Notes: generated by a model from the letters alone, not told the origin. Shown: positions 34,233-43,693, counted from the stretch's first letter. The stretch is DNA of 64,000 bases from Edaphocola flava (GCF_004118155.1 NZ_SAIQ01000001.1:1240001-1304000); one strand, 5' to 3'. Made by a program: numbers and translations.

Positions 34233-36137
34233 ATGTTTAAAAAACTGGCGATTGCACCCAGATGGATTATCTTTTTAATTGATCTGACGTGTGTACTCAT
34301 ATCCATACTCATAGCCTATATCATCAGACTCAACTTTAACCTTAACCGATTCGTCGAGTTTGTAGACCTGCGTGCTTCTTTCGGCATTGTGGCCGGGGTA
34401 AATGTTGTTTTACTGCTGCTTTTCAAGAACTACAAAGGTGTTGTACGCTACACCACACTGGAAGACGCCAAGCGTGTGCTGCTGCTGAATCTTACGGCCA
34501 GCATTATTTTCCTGTCGCTCAATTACACCAGGCTGCACTCTGAAAATCTGCTGTTGTTCCCTTTATCGGTTACCGCGATTTACTTCCTTTGTGCCAACTT
34601 CTCGCTCCTTGCCTATCGTATCGTGATTAAGACAATTTACGAAGGGATGTTTACCTTACGTAAAAAGACGGTGAAAGCGGTTATCTATAATGCGAGCTAT
34701 GAAGGTATGCTGGCCAAAAGAATGTTTGCCAATAATGAACGGTCTACTATAAAAATTATCTCTTTCCTGGATGATAATCCGCGTCTTATCGGTAAAAAGA
34801 TCGAAAATGTACCGGTATTTAATGCAACCCGCCAAAACCTGCAAAAATTAAAAAAGGACGGTACCGAACTGCTGATCCTTGCAGAGCCGTTTATTAATAA
34901 AGAAAAACTGAACTTCCTGGTAGATGCCTGCCTGGAACTGAATATCAAGATACAGCAGGTGCCGCCAAGTGAAAAGTGGACCAATAATCAGCTGGATGAT
35001 ACACAGTTGAAAAATATCAATATTGAACAACTGCTGGATCGTGAAGTCATCTCTATTCGCAATGAAAGTGTAGTAAGGGAAATCAAGGGCAAGAAAGTAT
35101 TGGTAACCGGTGCTGCCGGATCAATCGGAAGTGAGATCGCAAGACAGCTGGTTAAATATAGTCCTGCAGTAGTAATACTTTGTGATATTGCAGAAACACC
35201 ATTGCATGAGCTGATGCTGAGCTTTGATGAAGGAGCCCCGGTAAGAAGTTTTATCGGCGATATCAAAGACAAGGTACGCATGGAGCAGATTTTTGAAATC
35301 TATGAGCCCGATATCGTGTACCATGCTGCGGCTTATAAGCATGTGCCCCTGATGGAGGAGCATCCTTCAGCGGCAATTGTAAATAATGTATCCGGTACCC
35401 GCATCCTGGCCCAGTTGGCAGTGGACTATGGTGTGGAAAAATTTGTAATGGTATCGACCGATAAGGCGGTGAATCCAACAAATGTAATGGGTGCCTCTAA
35501 GCGGATTGCCGAGATATATACACAATCTTTATACAAACATTTGTCTATGACATCGCAGCACAAAGGTGCGGCAAATGTATTACCACATACCCGTTTCATT
35601 ACTACCCGTTTCGGAAATGTTCTGGGTTCAAATGGTTCGGTAATTCCAAGATTCCAGAAACAATTAGAAGAAGGTGGTCCGATCACGGTTACGCACCCGG
35701 ATATTACCCGTTATTTTATGACCATACCGGAAGCCTGCCAGCTGGTGTTAGAAGCAGGATCTATGGGTAAAGGCGGTGAAATCTTCGTTTTTGACATGGG
35801 TCGTCCGGTTAAAATCGTTGACCTTGCTTATAAAATGATCCGCCTTGCAGGTAAAGTTCCGGATGTGGATATCCGCATTGTATATTCCGGTCTGAGACCT
35901 GGCGAGAAGCTCTATGAAGAACTGCTGAATAATTCAGAAAATACATTGCCTACTTATCACGAAAAGATCCTGATCGCTAAGGTGCGTGAATATGATTTCG
36001 TATGGGTTCAGACCCAGATAGAGGAGTTATTGAGACTGGCCGAAGGGCATATTGTCCTGGATACGGTAATTAAGATGAAAGAAATCGTGCCGGAATATGT
36101 CAGTAATAACTCCGTTTATTCCAAATTAGATAAGTAA
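34233..36137 (+). CDS. Membrane-bound UDP-sugar 4,6-dehydratase (CapD/WbpM family)
   Basis: 634 aa. Four or five N-terminal membrane segments (residues 12-135), a first Rossmann-like domain (VKAVIYNASYEG), then the catalytic short-chain dehydrogenase domain: GKKVLVTGAAGSIGSEIARQ at about 288, IVYHAAAYKHVPLMEEHP, MVSTDKAVNPTNVMGASKR. The usual YxxxK is MGASK; Met in place of Tyr is characteristic of this large dehydratase subgroup, not a defect. It makes 4-keto-6-deoxy UDP-sugars for surface polysaccharide. No other pathway genes adjoin except the divergent LMW phosphatase. Confidence 0.94.
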   Translation: MFKKLAIAPRWIIFLIDLTCVLISILIAYIIRLNFNLNRFVEFVDLRASFGIVAGVNVVLLLLFKNYKGVVRYTTLEDAKRVLLLNLTASIIFLSLNYTRLHSENLLLFPLSVTAIYFLCANFSLLAYRIVIKTIYEGMFTLRKKTVKAVIYNASYEGMLAKRMFANNERSTIKIISFLDDNPRLIGKKIENVPVFNATRQNLQKLKKDGTELLILAEPFINKEKLNFLVDACLELNIKIQQVPPSEKWTNNQLDDTQLKNINIEQLLDREVISIRNESVVREIKGKKVLVTGAAGSIGSEIARQLVKYSPAVVILCDIAETPLHELMLSFDEGAPVRSFIGDIKDKVRMEQIFEIYEPDIVYHAAAYKHVPLMEEHPSAAIVNNVSGTRILAQLAVDYGVEKFVMVSTDKAVNPTNVMGASKRIAEIYTQSLYKHLSMTSQHKGAANVLPHTRFITTRFGNVLGSNGSVIPRFQKQLEEGGPITVTHPDITRYFMTIPEACQLVLEAGSMGKGGEIFVFDMGRPVKIVDLAYKMIRLAGKVPDVDIRIVYSGLRPGEKLYEELLNNSENTLPTYHEKILIAKVREYDFVWVQTQIEELLRLAEGHIVLDTVIKMKEIVPEYVSNNSVYSKLDK

Positions 36138-36180
36138 GACTGCGGTAATATTATAAATATTTATTTTTCTGATTAGTATT

Positions 36181-36209
36181 TTGAAATCACAACTTCTCTA
36201 TTATCTTTG
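36181..36209 (+). promoter_or_regulatory. Promoter of the 36234 gene
   Basis: TTG (36181-36183), 18-nt spacer, TATCTTTG (36202-36209). The upstream in-frame TTG at 36207 lies inside the -7 element, which confirms ATG 36234. Confidence 0.75.
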
Positions 36210-36233
36210 TTGGATATAGATAAACAGTTTATT

Positions 36234-36956
36234 ATGAAAAAAATAGTTACTACCATATTAGGCCTGGCATTAGGTGTAAGTGCCTTTGCACAGGTTAGTA
36301 TAGGAGTAGAAGCAGGTGCCGCATACGGAGGAATGACTCAATATCTTAACAGCGCTGACCGCAATGCTACCGGTATGGTAGGATATAAAGGTGGCGTGAA
36401 TGTAAATATTCCTTTGGGCAGCATGAGTCGCTTTCACCTGCAACCTGGTGTATTATACAGAGGTTTGCTGGGCTCCGAAAGTAGTTACTATAAACAATCT
36501 GCAACAGGAAGCGGTACTCCGACATATGAAAGCGATTACAGAAAATATGTACTGAACCAGGTACAGGTGCCTGTATATTTTGTATTCAAATCCGGAGATC
36601 CTGAGTTTGATTACAATCACTTCTTTGTAGGCGTAGGACCGTCATTATCTTATACCGTAGGAGGTCGTCTGCACCAGATTTATTCCAACTCACTGAACGG
36701 CAGTGAGCGGGTTCGTGATAATAATGACCCGTTGGTAATCGGTACCGGCGAGTATAAAGACATTGCCCCTATCAACGTTGATGCAGCAGTAATGCTGGGT
36801 TATGAAGATAAGTCAGGCTTCTATATTAAAGCTTATGGCCAGTTAGGTCTGCTGAACATTCATCCGCTTGCAGACTCCCGCAATCGCTTCAATACTTATG
36901 AAGCCGGCCTTAGTCTTGGTTTTTTCTTCAAAAAATTTGAGAAATACAAGTACTAA
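36234..36956 (+). CDS. Outer-membrane beta-barrel protein (PorT-like)
   Basis: 240 aa. Signal peptide MKKIVTTILGLALGVSAFAQ, then VSIGVEAGAAYGGM and a succession of amphipathic strands (FHLQPGVLYRGLLGSE, LNQVQVPVYFVFK, HFFVGVGPSLSYTVGGR, GFYIKAYGQLGLLNI). It ends with the aromatic barrel strand AGLSLGFFFKKF. Fits the eight-stranded OMP_b-brl_2 group of Bacteroidota. Ligand or partner unknown. Single gene with own promoter and terminator. Confidence 0.83.
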   Translation: MKKIVTTILGLALGVSAFAQVSIGVEAGAAYGGMTQYLNSADRNATGMVGYKGGVNVNIPLGSMSRFHLQPGVLYRGLLGSESSYYKQSATGSGTPTYESDYRKYVLNQVQVPVYFVFKSGDPEFDYNHFFVGVGPSLSYTVGGRLHQIYSNSLNGSERVRDNNDPLVIGTGEYKDIAPINVDAAVMLGYEDKSGFYIKAYGQLGLLNIHPLADSRNRFNTYEAGLSLGFFFKKFEKYKY

Positions 36957-37002
36957 CGCATTTCACACATACGTTTAAATAAATTGGATATCATATAAGG
37001 AA

Positions 37003-37027
37003 TAGACGCAATACTGCGTCTATTTTT
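37003..37027 (+). terminator. Terminator after the porin-like gene
   Basis: tagacgca / tgcgtcta, loop atac, then TTTTT. It lies just before uppS, whose possible -7 element TACCTTTG (37029-37036) begins 2 nt later. Confidence 0.88.
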
Positions 37028-37076
37028 GTACCTTTGCCACCTTAATTTTATATTTTTTAAATATTCTATTGTCAGA

Positions 37077-37829
37077 ATGGATATTAAAGCTGCAATACAG
37101 AGCGCTACTTTACCGGACCATATAGCTATTATTATGGACGGTAACGGCCGGTGGGCAAAAGAAAAAGGAGAGAGCCGTATTGTGGGCCACTATGAAGGCG
37201 TAGTGTCTGTAAGGGATATTGTAGAAGGGTGCGGAGAGCTGGGTATCAAATACCTGACCTTATATGCATTTTCTACAGAAAACTGGAATCGCCCCAAGGC
37301 AGAAGTGGATGCGCTGATGGAGCTTATGGTCAGTACCATACGCCTGGAAGCAGAACAATTGAAAAAAAATAACGTACGCCTGAGACTGATCGGCAACATG
37401 AACGATCTGCCGGAGACCTGCCAGAAGGAGATGCAGGAGGGAATGGATATTACAGCCGGTTGTACTGGTCTTACCCTTATCCTTGCCCTGAGCTATAGTG
37501 CCAAATGGGAGATCATCGAAGCAGCAAAGCGCATAGCCCGAGAAGTAGCAACAGGCACCCTGAAAGAAGAAGATATAAATGATGCCTATTTCAGCCAATG
37601 CCTGACGACAGCGGACTTTCCGGATCCGGAACTGCTGATCCGTACCAGTGGTGAGCATAGGATCAGTAATTTCCTGTTATACCAGATTGCGTATAGCGAA
37701 CTGTATTTTACAGATGTACCCTGGCCGGCTTTCCGGAAACAGGAATTGTATGAAGCTATTTTGAACTATCAACAGAGAGAAAGACGCTTCGGAATGACCA
37801 GCGAGCAGTTAAATGCAGACGAAAAGTAA
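37077..37829 (+). CDS. uppS: Isoprenyl (undecaprenyl) diphosphate synthase
   Basis: 250 aa from ATG 37077. Signatures: DHIAIIMDGNGRWAKEKGESR with catalytic Asp, TLYAFSTENWNRP, LTLILALSYSAKWEI and PDPELLIRTSGEHRISNFLLYQ. This cis-prenyltransferase makes the C55 carrier for peptidoglycan and surface glycans. The longer frame from TTG 37026 begins in the preceding terminator and is rejected. bamA follows after 49 bp, an arrangement (uppS-bamA) common in Bacteroidota. Confidence 0.96.
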   Translation: MDIKAAIQSATLPDHIAIIMDGNGRWAKEKGESRIVGHYEGVVSVRDIVEGCGELGIKYLTLYAFSTENWNRPKAEVDALMELMVSTIRLEAEQLKKNNVRLRLIGNMNDLPETCQKEMQEGMDITAGCTGLTLILALSYSAKWEIIEAAKRIAREVATGTLKEEDINDAYFSQCLTTADFPDPELLIRTSGEHRISNFLLYQIAYSELYFTDVPWPAFRKQELYEAILNYQQRERRFGMTSEQLNADEK

Positions 37830-37878
37830 TTATTTCACGCTTTTTGCGTTAAAACAATAAAATTATAAAACCATTTTA

Positions 37879-40617
37879 ATGGATCTTAAGTATATAAAAA
37901 GTGTAGCAACCCTAACCTGTGCGGCTGTTACCTTTGCTATTACCTCGGCAGATGCACAGCACCTGAGCGATCCGGGCAATAACAACACTCAGACAAAGGA
38001 AGTCAATTTCGGTGAAACAGATATCGAAGGAGAGTTCCAGATTGCAGGAGTGAAGGTGAGCGGAGTCAAATTTGCCGATTCTGCTACTGTTCTGGAAGTT
38101 GCCGGATTGAAAGTTGGACAGCATGTAAAGTTGCCATATGATCAGGAGATTGCAAGATCCATCCGTGTATTATGGAACCAGGCCATGTTCTCTAATGTTG
38201 AAATCATCATCAACAAGATCGACGGGAATAAAATATACCTTACCATCCATCTCGACGAACGTCCACGCCTGACAACATTCAAGTTTACTGGAATTACCAA
38301 TACTCAGCAAGCAGAAATAAAAGAAAAGCTTGGCCTGGTGAGCAATAAAATGATCACCAATGCCATGAAAAAGGATATTGAAAGCAGAACCCGTCATTAC
38401 CTGATGGAGAAGGGCTTTCGCAATGCGAGTGTGAACATCATTGAATCGGTAGACCCTAAAGTGCTGAATGGTGCCAGCCTGACTATTAACGTAGAGAAAG
38501 GCAGCAAAGTGAAGATCAATAATATCAACTTTGTCGGCAATGAATCATTTTACGGTGCCCGCCTGAAAAGAAATATGAAAGGCACCAAAGAAATGGCCCG
38601 CATCTCTTTATATCCTGCAGATGAATTTACTGCTTACCCGAAACCGGAAAGAAAGTTCAGTAATTATATGAACCAAAGCGGACCGCTGTCTTTAAGCAAG
38701 ACACTGGACGCTGTGAATCCGTATTTCCGTTACGGCATCATGTCTGCCTCAAAATTTGATGAGAAAAAATATGATGAGGATAAGGCAAGTGTAATCAGCT
38801 TTTACAATACTTCTGGTTACCGCGATGCACAGATCGTAAAAGATACCGTTTATAATGTAGAGAATGGTAATATCAATATTGATATTAAGGTAGATGAAGG
38901 ACAGAAATATTATTTCGGTGACATCAACTGGAAAGGTAATACCAAACACAGCGACTCTGTACTGAATCAGTTACTGGGCGTTAAGCGTGGTGATGTATAC
39001 AATAAAGAACTGCTGGAATCCAAAATCAGAGGTCAGGCTACAATGACCGGAGGTATTGACGTAGGTAGTATTTACCTGAACAATGGTTATCTGGGTTATC
39101 GTGCAGAAGCAGTGGAAAGAGCGATCCGTAAGGATACTATCGATTTCGATATCGTTGTAAATGAAGGGCCTCAGTTCCGTGTTAAAAATATCAATATCAT
39201 CGGTAATGACCGTACCAATGATTATGTACTCAGAAGAGAGATGGAAACCATGCCTGGTGATATTTACAATCAGTCCAGCCTGGTAAGTTCAATCCGTCGT
39301 GTTTCTGCTCTTGGTTATATCGATGCAACCAAAGTGAATCCTATTCCTAAACCGAATATGCAGGATAAAACAGTGGACATTGACTTTAATATTGCAGAAA
39401 AGTCTTCAGATCAGCTGGAATTATCTGCCGGTTATGGTGGAGGTATCGGTTTCACCGGTACAGCAGGTATTACATTTAATAACTTCTCCCTGAAGAATCT
39501 GTTTAAAACAAAGAACTGGGATCCATTGCCAATGGGTGACGGACAGAAATTGTCTTTCCGCTATCAGTCCAGTGGTTTATGGTATAACTCCCTGTCCTTC
39601 TCGTTTACAGAGCCGTGGTTAGGTGGTAAGAAACCGATCGCATTGAGTGTAAGTGCCACTTATGGCCGTTATGCACTGAACGATCAGGGGTATAACAGTA
39701 CTACAGGACGTCCGATCGCTTCTCCGTACGATAAATATATCCGTAACATCGGTGGTGGCGTAACATTAAGCCGTCGTTTGACCTGGCCGGATAATAACTT
39801 TATCCTTTCTGTAGGGGTAGACTATATGAACTTTAAGCTGAAAGATTATCCGCTGCTGCAAACAGAAATGCCGGAGTATCGTAACGGTTATTCCAATAAC
39901 CTGGCTTTAAAATTAACACTGGCCAGAAATACAATTGATCAGCCAATCTATCCGCGTTCCGGTTCCAACATTATGCTGAGCCTGGCATTTACCCCACCGG
40001 TATCTGCATTCAGCGATAATGATTACAGCACGATGACGGCCCGTGAGAAATATAAATGGGTAGAGTATCATAAATATAAATTCACTGCTGACTGGTACCA
40101 GCGCATTGCCGGTAACCTGGTGTTGAAACTGAGTACTAAATACGGTTTCCTTGGCTACTACAACAAAAACCTGGGCTTCTCTCCGTTTGAGCGCTTCCAG
40201 GTGGGTGGTGACGGTCTTTCCGGCTTCAACTACTTCGTAGGTCGCGATATCGTAGCACACAGAGGTTATGATGTATACAGCAGCTTTGACGGAACCAGTA
40301 CAACAACCAACAGTTATACGATCTTTAATAAATACACCGCGGAGGTACGTTATCCGTTCTCCCTGGATCCGAGTGCGACCATCTTCGGTCTGGCCTTCTT
40401 CGAGGCAGCAAACGGGTTTAACAGTATGAAGGACTATAACCCACTGCAGCTGAAACGCTCAGTAGGTCTGGGTTTAAGGGTTTACCTGCCAATGTTTGGT
40501 CTGTTAGGTCTTGACTACGGTATCGGTATCGATAACCTGACCGATGTAAATGGTAATAAAGTAAAACTGGGTTCTGCCGCGAAGTTCACCTTCATGTTAG
40601 GTCAGGAACCACAATAA
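37879..40617 (+). CDS. bamA: Outer-membrane assembly factor BamA (Omp85)
   Basis: 912 aa. Signal peptide to about residue 27, then five POTRA-like units (IAGVKVSGVKFADSAT; RPRLTTFKFTGITNTQQ; KVKINNINFVGNESF; YYFGDINWKGNTKHSD; FRVKNINIIGNDRTND). The C-terminal 16-strand barrel begins near SDQLELSAGYGGGIGFTG and contains GGDGLSGFNYFVGRDI near the conserved loop. The Omp85 barrel inserts beta-barrel proteins into the outer membrane. Downstream of uppS, probably co-transcribed. Full length for Bacteroidota, which often have longer POTRA regions than E. coli. Confidence 0.95.
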   Translation: MDLKYIKSVATLTCAAVTFAITSADAQHLSDPGNNNTQTKEVNFGETDIEGEFQIAGVKVSGVKFADSATVLEVAGLKVGQHVKLPYDQEIARSIRVLWNQAMFSNVEIIINKIDGNKIYLTIHLDERPRLTTFKFTGITNTQQAEIKEKLGLVSNKMITNAMKKDIESRTRHYLMEKGFRNASVNIIESVDPKVLNGASLTINVEKGSKVKINNINFVGNESFYGARLKRNMKGTKEMARISLYPADEFTAYPKPERKFSNYMNQSGPLSLSKTLDAVNPYFRYGIMSASKFDEKKYDEDKASVISFYNTSGYRDAQIVKDTVYNVENGNINIDIKVDEGQKYYFGDINWKGNTKHSDSVLNQLLGVKRGDVYNKELLESKIRGQATMTGGIDVGSIYLNNGYLGYRAEAVERAIRKDTIDFDIVVNEGPQFRVKNINIIGNDRTNDYVLRREMETMPGDIYNQSSLVSSIRRVSALGYIDATKVNPIPKPNMQDKTVDIDFNIAEKSSDQLELSAGYGGGIGFTGTAGITFNNFSLKNLFKTKNWDPLPMGDGQKLSFRYQSSGLWYNSLSFSFTEPWLGGKKPIALSVSATYGRYALNDQGYNSTTGRPIASPYDKYIRNIGGGVTLSRRLTWPDNNFILSVGVDYMNFKLKDYPLLQTEMPEYRNGYSNNLALKLTLARNTIDQPIYPRSGSNIMLSLAFTPPVSAFSDNDYSTMTAREKYKWVEYHKYKFTADWYQRIAGNLVLKLSTKYGFLGYYNKNLGFSPFERFQVGGDGLSGFNYFVGRDIVAHRGYDVYSSFDGTSTTTNSYTIFNKYTAEVRYPFSLDPSATIFGLAFFEAANGFNSMKDYNPLQLKRSVGLGLRVYLPMFGLLGLDYGIGIDNLTDVNGNKVKLGSAAKFTFMLGQEPQ

Positions 40618-40635
40618 TATTTGCATCCGAATCGG

Positions 40636-40677
40636 ATATAAAAAAGCTGCCGCGATACCGCGGCAGCTTTTTTATAT
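40636..40677. terminator. Terminator after bamA
   Basis: 19-bp stem atataaaaaagctgccgcg with its complement around atac. Confidence 0.9.
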
Positions 40678-40734
40678 GATACACAGTGATATTGATCGAA
40701 TAAGCCGTAAATTTGCGGCAAAAATATACTGAGC

Positions 40735-41601
40735 ATGATGATGCATAAAATAAAAGTAGCTGTTGCAGCATTAGGTATCGCACTGGGTCTGGCCTCCTGC
40801 AGTGATGTAAGGATCAATGATCATGATGAGTGGAAGCCTGTGTTTGATAAATATAAAGTCACAGAAGGATGTTTCGAGTATTACGATAATAACAAAGAAG
40901 AAGCTAACTATTATAATAAAGAGCGTTGTTCTAAACGCATGAGTCCGGCATCTACTTTTAAAATCTTCAATTCACTTGTTGGACTGGAAACCGGTGTAGC
41001 GCTGGATGAGCAGATGAAGATCAAATGGGATGGTGTAGCGCGCAGACCGGAATGGGACAAAGACCTGACTATGGCAGAAGCATTTAAAGTAAGTGCAGTG
41101 CCTTACTACCAGGAGCTGGCTCGTCGTATCGGGGCAAAGGAAATGCAGCATTACCTGGATACAGTGCAGTATGGTAATATGCAGATCGGCAATCAGATCG
41201 ATCAGTTCTGGCTGAACGATACTTTGGAGATCACTCCGGACGAACAGGTAGGCTTTATGAAACGTTTGTATCATGATGAGCTACCGTTCTCTCCACGCAG
41301 CCAGCGTATCGTAAAAGGGATGATGCTTCAGGAAACGGCTAATGATTACCAACTGTATTACAAAACCGGATGGTCCAGCATTGATGGTGCAAAAGAAGAC
41401 ATCCTGTGGGTAGTCGGTTATGCAGAAACAGTACATCGCCTTAAAAATCCTAAAACAGGAGAAATGCAGGCCATCCCGCATCCTTACTTCTTCGCTTTGA
41501 ACTTCAGTGTGCCTAAAAATAGTGATTCCAAGACCCTGGTGGAGACTAGAGTCAAATTATTACACGATTTGCTGAACGAAGCCGGTATTCATAAATACTA
41601 A
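40735..41601 (+). CDS. Class D beta-lactamase-like lipoprotein
   Basis: 288 aa. Lipobox LASC at residues 19-22. All class D motifs are present: S73-T-F-K76 in SPASTFKIFNSLVGLE, S120-A-V, Y146-G-N, FWLNDTLEITPDEQVGFMKR, and K210-T-G. Helical linker and length match OXA-type enzymes, but the N-terminal Cys predicts membrane anchoring, less usual for the class. The Lys that becomes carboxylated in OXA enzymes is present. Hydrolysis of beta-lactams is expected but a sensor or transpeptidase-like role cannot be excluded. Its convergent terminator at 41614 was formerly shared with msrB. Confidence 0.9.
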   Translation: MMMHKIKVAVAALGIALGLASCSDVRINDHDEWKPVFDKYKVTEGCFEYYDNNKEEANYYNKERCSKRMSPASTFKIFNSLVGLETGVALDEQMKIKWDGVARRPEWDKDLTMAEAFKVSAVPYYQELARRIGAKEMQHYLDTVQYGNMQIGNQIDQFWLNDTLEITPDEQVGFMKRLYHDELPFSPRSQRIVKGMMLQETANDYQLYYKTGWSSIDGAKEDILWVVGYAETVHRLKNPKTGEMQAIPHPYFFALNFSVPKNSDSKTLVETRVKLLHDLLNEAGIHKY

Positions 41602-41613
41602 TATGCAGTAGTT

Positions 41614-41664
41614 TATAAAAAAGGAGTTGCGCGCCCCGCAGGGGCGCGCAACTCCTTTTTTATA
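41614..41664. terminator. Bidirectional terminator after the beta-lactamase gene
   Basis: Perfect 24-bp stem (tataaaaaaggagttgcgcg then cccc) with loop gca. Ends 10 bp before the left target duplication. Before the transposon arrived it would also have closed msrB. Confidence 0.92.
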
Positions 41665-41674
41665 AATAATAGCT

Positions 41675-41682
41675 TTTATTCT
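41675..41682. repeat. Left 8-bp target-site duplication
   Basis: TTTATTCT, identical to 54418-54425 on the other side of the element. Confidence 0.93.
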
Positions 41683-41707
41683 GGGGACGATCAAGGAGTT
41701 GGGACAA
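41683..41707 (+). repeat. Left terminal inverted repeat
   Basis: 25 bp starting GGGGACGATC and ending GTTGGGACAA; perfectly complementary to 54393-54417. Similarity stops sharply on both sides. Confidence 0.95.
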
Positions 41708-41756
41708 AAGCCCTACAACTAATTAATTATCAATTATATATAATAAATTTCACATT

Positions 41757-41787
41757 AAAAAGGAGCAGTCTGCAACTGCTCCTTTTT
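41757..41787 (-). terminator. Terminator of the propeller lipoprotein gene
   Basis: aaaaaggagcagt / actgctccttttt, loop ctgca; 57 bp past the stop of the 41844 gene. Confidence 0.88.
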
Positions 41788-41843
41788 ACACAAAGCCACC
41801 GCACTCATTGTTTTATCAAACTGTTGTTATGGGTTCGCATTTC

Positions 41844-42905
41844 TTAGAATTGCTGTTCAAAAACATTTCCATTAAACCTAAAAATATTTCCGTCAGCCAT
41901 ACCAAATAGCAAATTATTTTTGTTGTCTTTATAAATAGTCCAAATCATTGGTTTAGTGGGGTCGTCACTAATTGAATAATTTGTCAAAGCCTTACCGTCA
42001 TATTTCCAAGCTCCTGTATCTCGATCTCCGAACCAAATATTGCCTTCTGAATCTTCTTCGATAGCAAAAACGTGTTCAAGTGTACCCGGTGGTGACTTAT
42101 CACCTCTTCTTGTGCTTGTCGGATGGATTAGATTATTCTTGTCCGAAAAATTTATTATGGAATTGCCTTCCATAAGTAAAACGCCAATTCCATTATTTCC
42201 TATCCAAATTCGACCTTTTGAATCTGCTAATACACTTCTTATATGTAACAGCTCATTATCTTTAAGCTTTAAAGTTTTATGGTCAAAAATAGTTACCATG
42301 TTACTATCATAGCTAAATAGTGCTCCATAAGTTGCAATCCAAACTTTACCGTGTTTATCTTTTGAAATTCCCGTAACACCATAAGAATTATTAGGGCTTT
42401 CATTTACGGGTTTTGGAAAAATTAGATAATTCATATTTTTTCCGTCAAAACGATTTATTCCGCCTTCTTCTACACCAAAAAACCATAAATCCCCATTGGT
42501 GCTATTCCATTCGTATATCGGTTCGTTGGTTTTTGTTGAATAATTTGTAAATGTTCCTTTGTCATAAACACTTACCCCTTTTGCAGTTCCAAACCAAATT
42601 CTTCCATTCTTGTCTTCTTGAATGGAACGTATTTGATTATCGGATAAACCTTCGTTAGTTGTAAAGTATTCAAATGATTTTCCATTATAATAGCTTACAC
42701 CTTCATTATGGCTTCCAATCCAATAATTACCTTTACTGTCTTGAAAGATAGCACGTATTCCCGAAGTAAATTTTAAGGTTTCGGCTTTTGAAGTTGCCAT
42801 TAATTCTGGGTTGTAAGTTTCTTTGTCGGCTGAACTCTTTTCTACACAAGAAAGATTCAGTGTCAATGTGAGCATCAAGAAAATTAATTTTATTATTCTC
42901 TTCAT
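41844..42905 (-). CDS. Lipoprotein with two-component-regulator propeller repeats
   Basis: 353 aa. Lipobox LNLSC at residues 16-20. At least seven repeats of the form I-x-x-I-x-x-D-(S/K)-x-G-x-(I/V)-W-(I/F)-G (e.g. IRAIFQDSKGNYWIGSH, IRSIQEDKNGRIWFGTA, IRSVLADSKGRIWIGNN, VFAIEEDSEGNIWFGDR), the 'Reg_prop' blades of hybrid two-component sensors. Here they stand alone, without membrane, kinase or DNA-binding domains. Lipid-anchored ligand-binding propeller is the best reading; ligand unknown. First cargo gene at the left end of the transposon, single unit with own terminator. Confidence 0.82.
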   Translation of the reverse strand: MKRIIKLIFLMLTLTLNLSCVEKSSADKETYNPELMATSKAETLKFTSGIRAIFQDSKGNYWIGSHNEGVSYYNGKSFEYFTTNEGLSDNQIRSIQEDKNGRIWFGTAKGVSVYDKGTFTNYSTKTNEPIYEWNSTNGDLWFFGVEEGGINRFDGKNMNYLIFPKPVNESPNNSYGVTGISKDKHGKVWIATYGALFSYDSNMVTIFDHKTLKLKDNELLHIRSVLADSKGRIWIGNNGIGVLLMEGNSIINFSDKNNLIHPTSTRRGDKSPPGTLEHVFAIEEDSEGNIWFGDRDTGAWKYDGKALTNYSISDDPTKPMIWTIYKDNKNNLLFGMADGNIFRFNGNVFEQQF

Positions 42906-43079
42906 TTCTTTCTTTTATGATCTGACACACAATTTTTTTTAGGTGGACAATAAAATTATGAAAATATTTCAAGTGCAGAATGGATTAGCTTACTGTTTAA
43001 CTTTTCTACTTATGTGCTTCAAATGCAAATCTTCCAAATATCCCGCAAAATTGTATTAGTAGTCTTTAATATATACTAC

Positions 43080-43301
43080 ATGAAATATATTAAGACATTC
43101 AATGAACATTATTGGGACGAAATACCACTTGTAGGTACTACTTATAGAGTTGCTATGCCGGAAACTAGACATAAAGAAATGAAAGAAGAGGAAGAAGAAG
43201 AAAATGAAAATTCATTAAAGCATATTGCTGTAATGAAGAACATTGGTCAGATCATGCAGAAGCAAGATCAAAAGCAAATAAGGAAACATATGTTTGATTA
43301 A
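43080..43301 (+). CDS. Small charged protein, KYIK-F-EH family
   Basis: 73 aa from ATG 43080 (MKYIKTFNEHYWDEIPLV), with a run of acidic residues (KEMKEEEEEENEN) in the middle and a Lys/Gln-rich helical end. The N-terminus and the leader before the ATG (ttaatatatact) are shared with the 54-aa gene at 54186 near the other end of the transposon. No known domain. The match between the two ends suggests both are real genes and paralogues in their first 10-12 codons. An upstream in-frame start (43014) lies outside the shared block and is rejected. Confidence 0.6.
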   Translation: MKYIKTFNEHYWDEIPLVGTTYRVAMPETRHKEMKEEEEEENENSLKHIAVMKNIGQIMQKQDQKQIRKHMFD

Positions 43302-43351
43302 GCATGAAATTCATTTTATTAGAAATAGCTGTCAATTGATCAGTAAAGATT

Positions 43352-43378
43352 AAAAGCACCTTTATTTAGGTGCTTTTT
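43352..43378 (-). terminator. Terminator overlapping the stop of the 43362 gene
   Basis: aaaagcacct / aggtgctttt around a 6-nt loop that contains the stop codon. The last coding triplets form one side of the stem. Confidence 0.85.
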
Positions 43379-43649
43379 CTACTAATTCTAATTCGGTTTC
43401 GTTTATCTTATAGGTTTCATCAGTACCAACCTTTTGTACTTTATATCTGAATACTTTTGCAATTATTTTACCCAGTATTATATAAGTATCTTTCTCACCA
43501 ATTTTCTTAACTATATCCTTTGGCTTGAATTTAGGCTTGGGTGGTTTATACTGTGTCGCCATTCTTAATATTTCATCTGCCGAGTAATAGTAATAACCTT
43601 TGGGTTGAGGATCAACACTTGGTTTAGTATGTTTGGATGACTTAGCCAT
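43362..43649 (-). CDS. Small basic protein, possible SH3-like end
   Basis: 95 aa. A Lys/Pro-rich N-terminal half (KPKFKPKDIVKK) is followed by a compact beta pattern (KDIVKKIGEKDTYIILGKII, YKVQKVGTDETYKINETELELV) resembling small SH3/KOW-like barrels found in phage and mobile-element proteins. No family assigned. ATG at 43649. Own terminator built into its stop region. Cargo of the transposon. Confidence 0.6.
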   Translation of the reverse strand: MAKSSKHTKPSVDPQPKGYYYYSADEILRMATQYKPPKPKFKPKDIVKKIGEKDTYIILGKIIAKVFRYKVQKVGTDETYKINETELELVEKAPK

Positions 43650-43666
43650 GAAACGAAATTACAAAA

Positions 43667-43693
43667 AATGGCTACCAAATTTAGGAGCCATTT
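43667..43693 (-). terminator. Terminator-like hairpin after the 43714 gene
   Basis: aaatggct / agccattt around 12 nt, with a T-run on the minus strand. Confidence 0.65.

Noticed and set aside
35449-35520. Missing catalytic Tyr in the CapD-like enzyme as a sign of inactivation
   Set aside because: Met in place of Tyr is a normal trait of the large membrane-bound 4,6-dehydratase subgroup.
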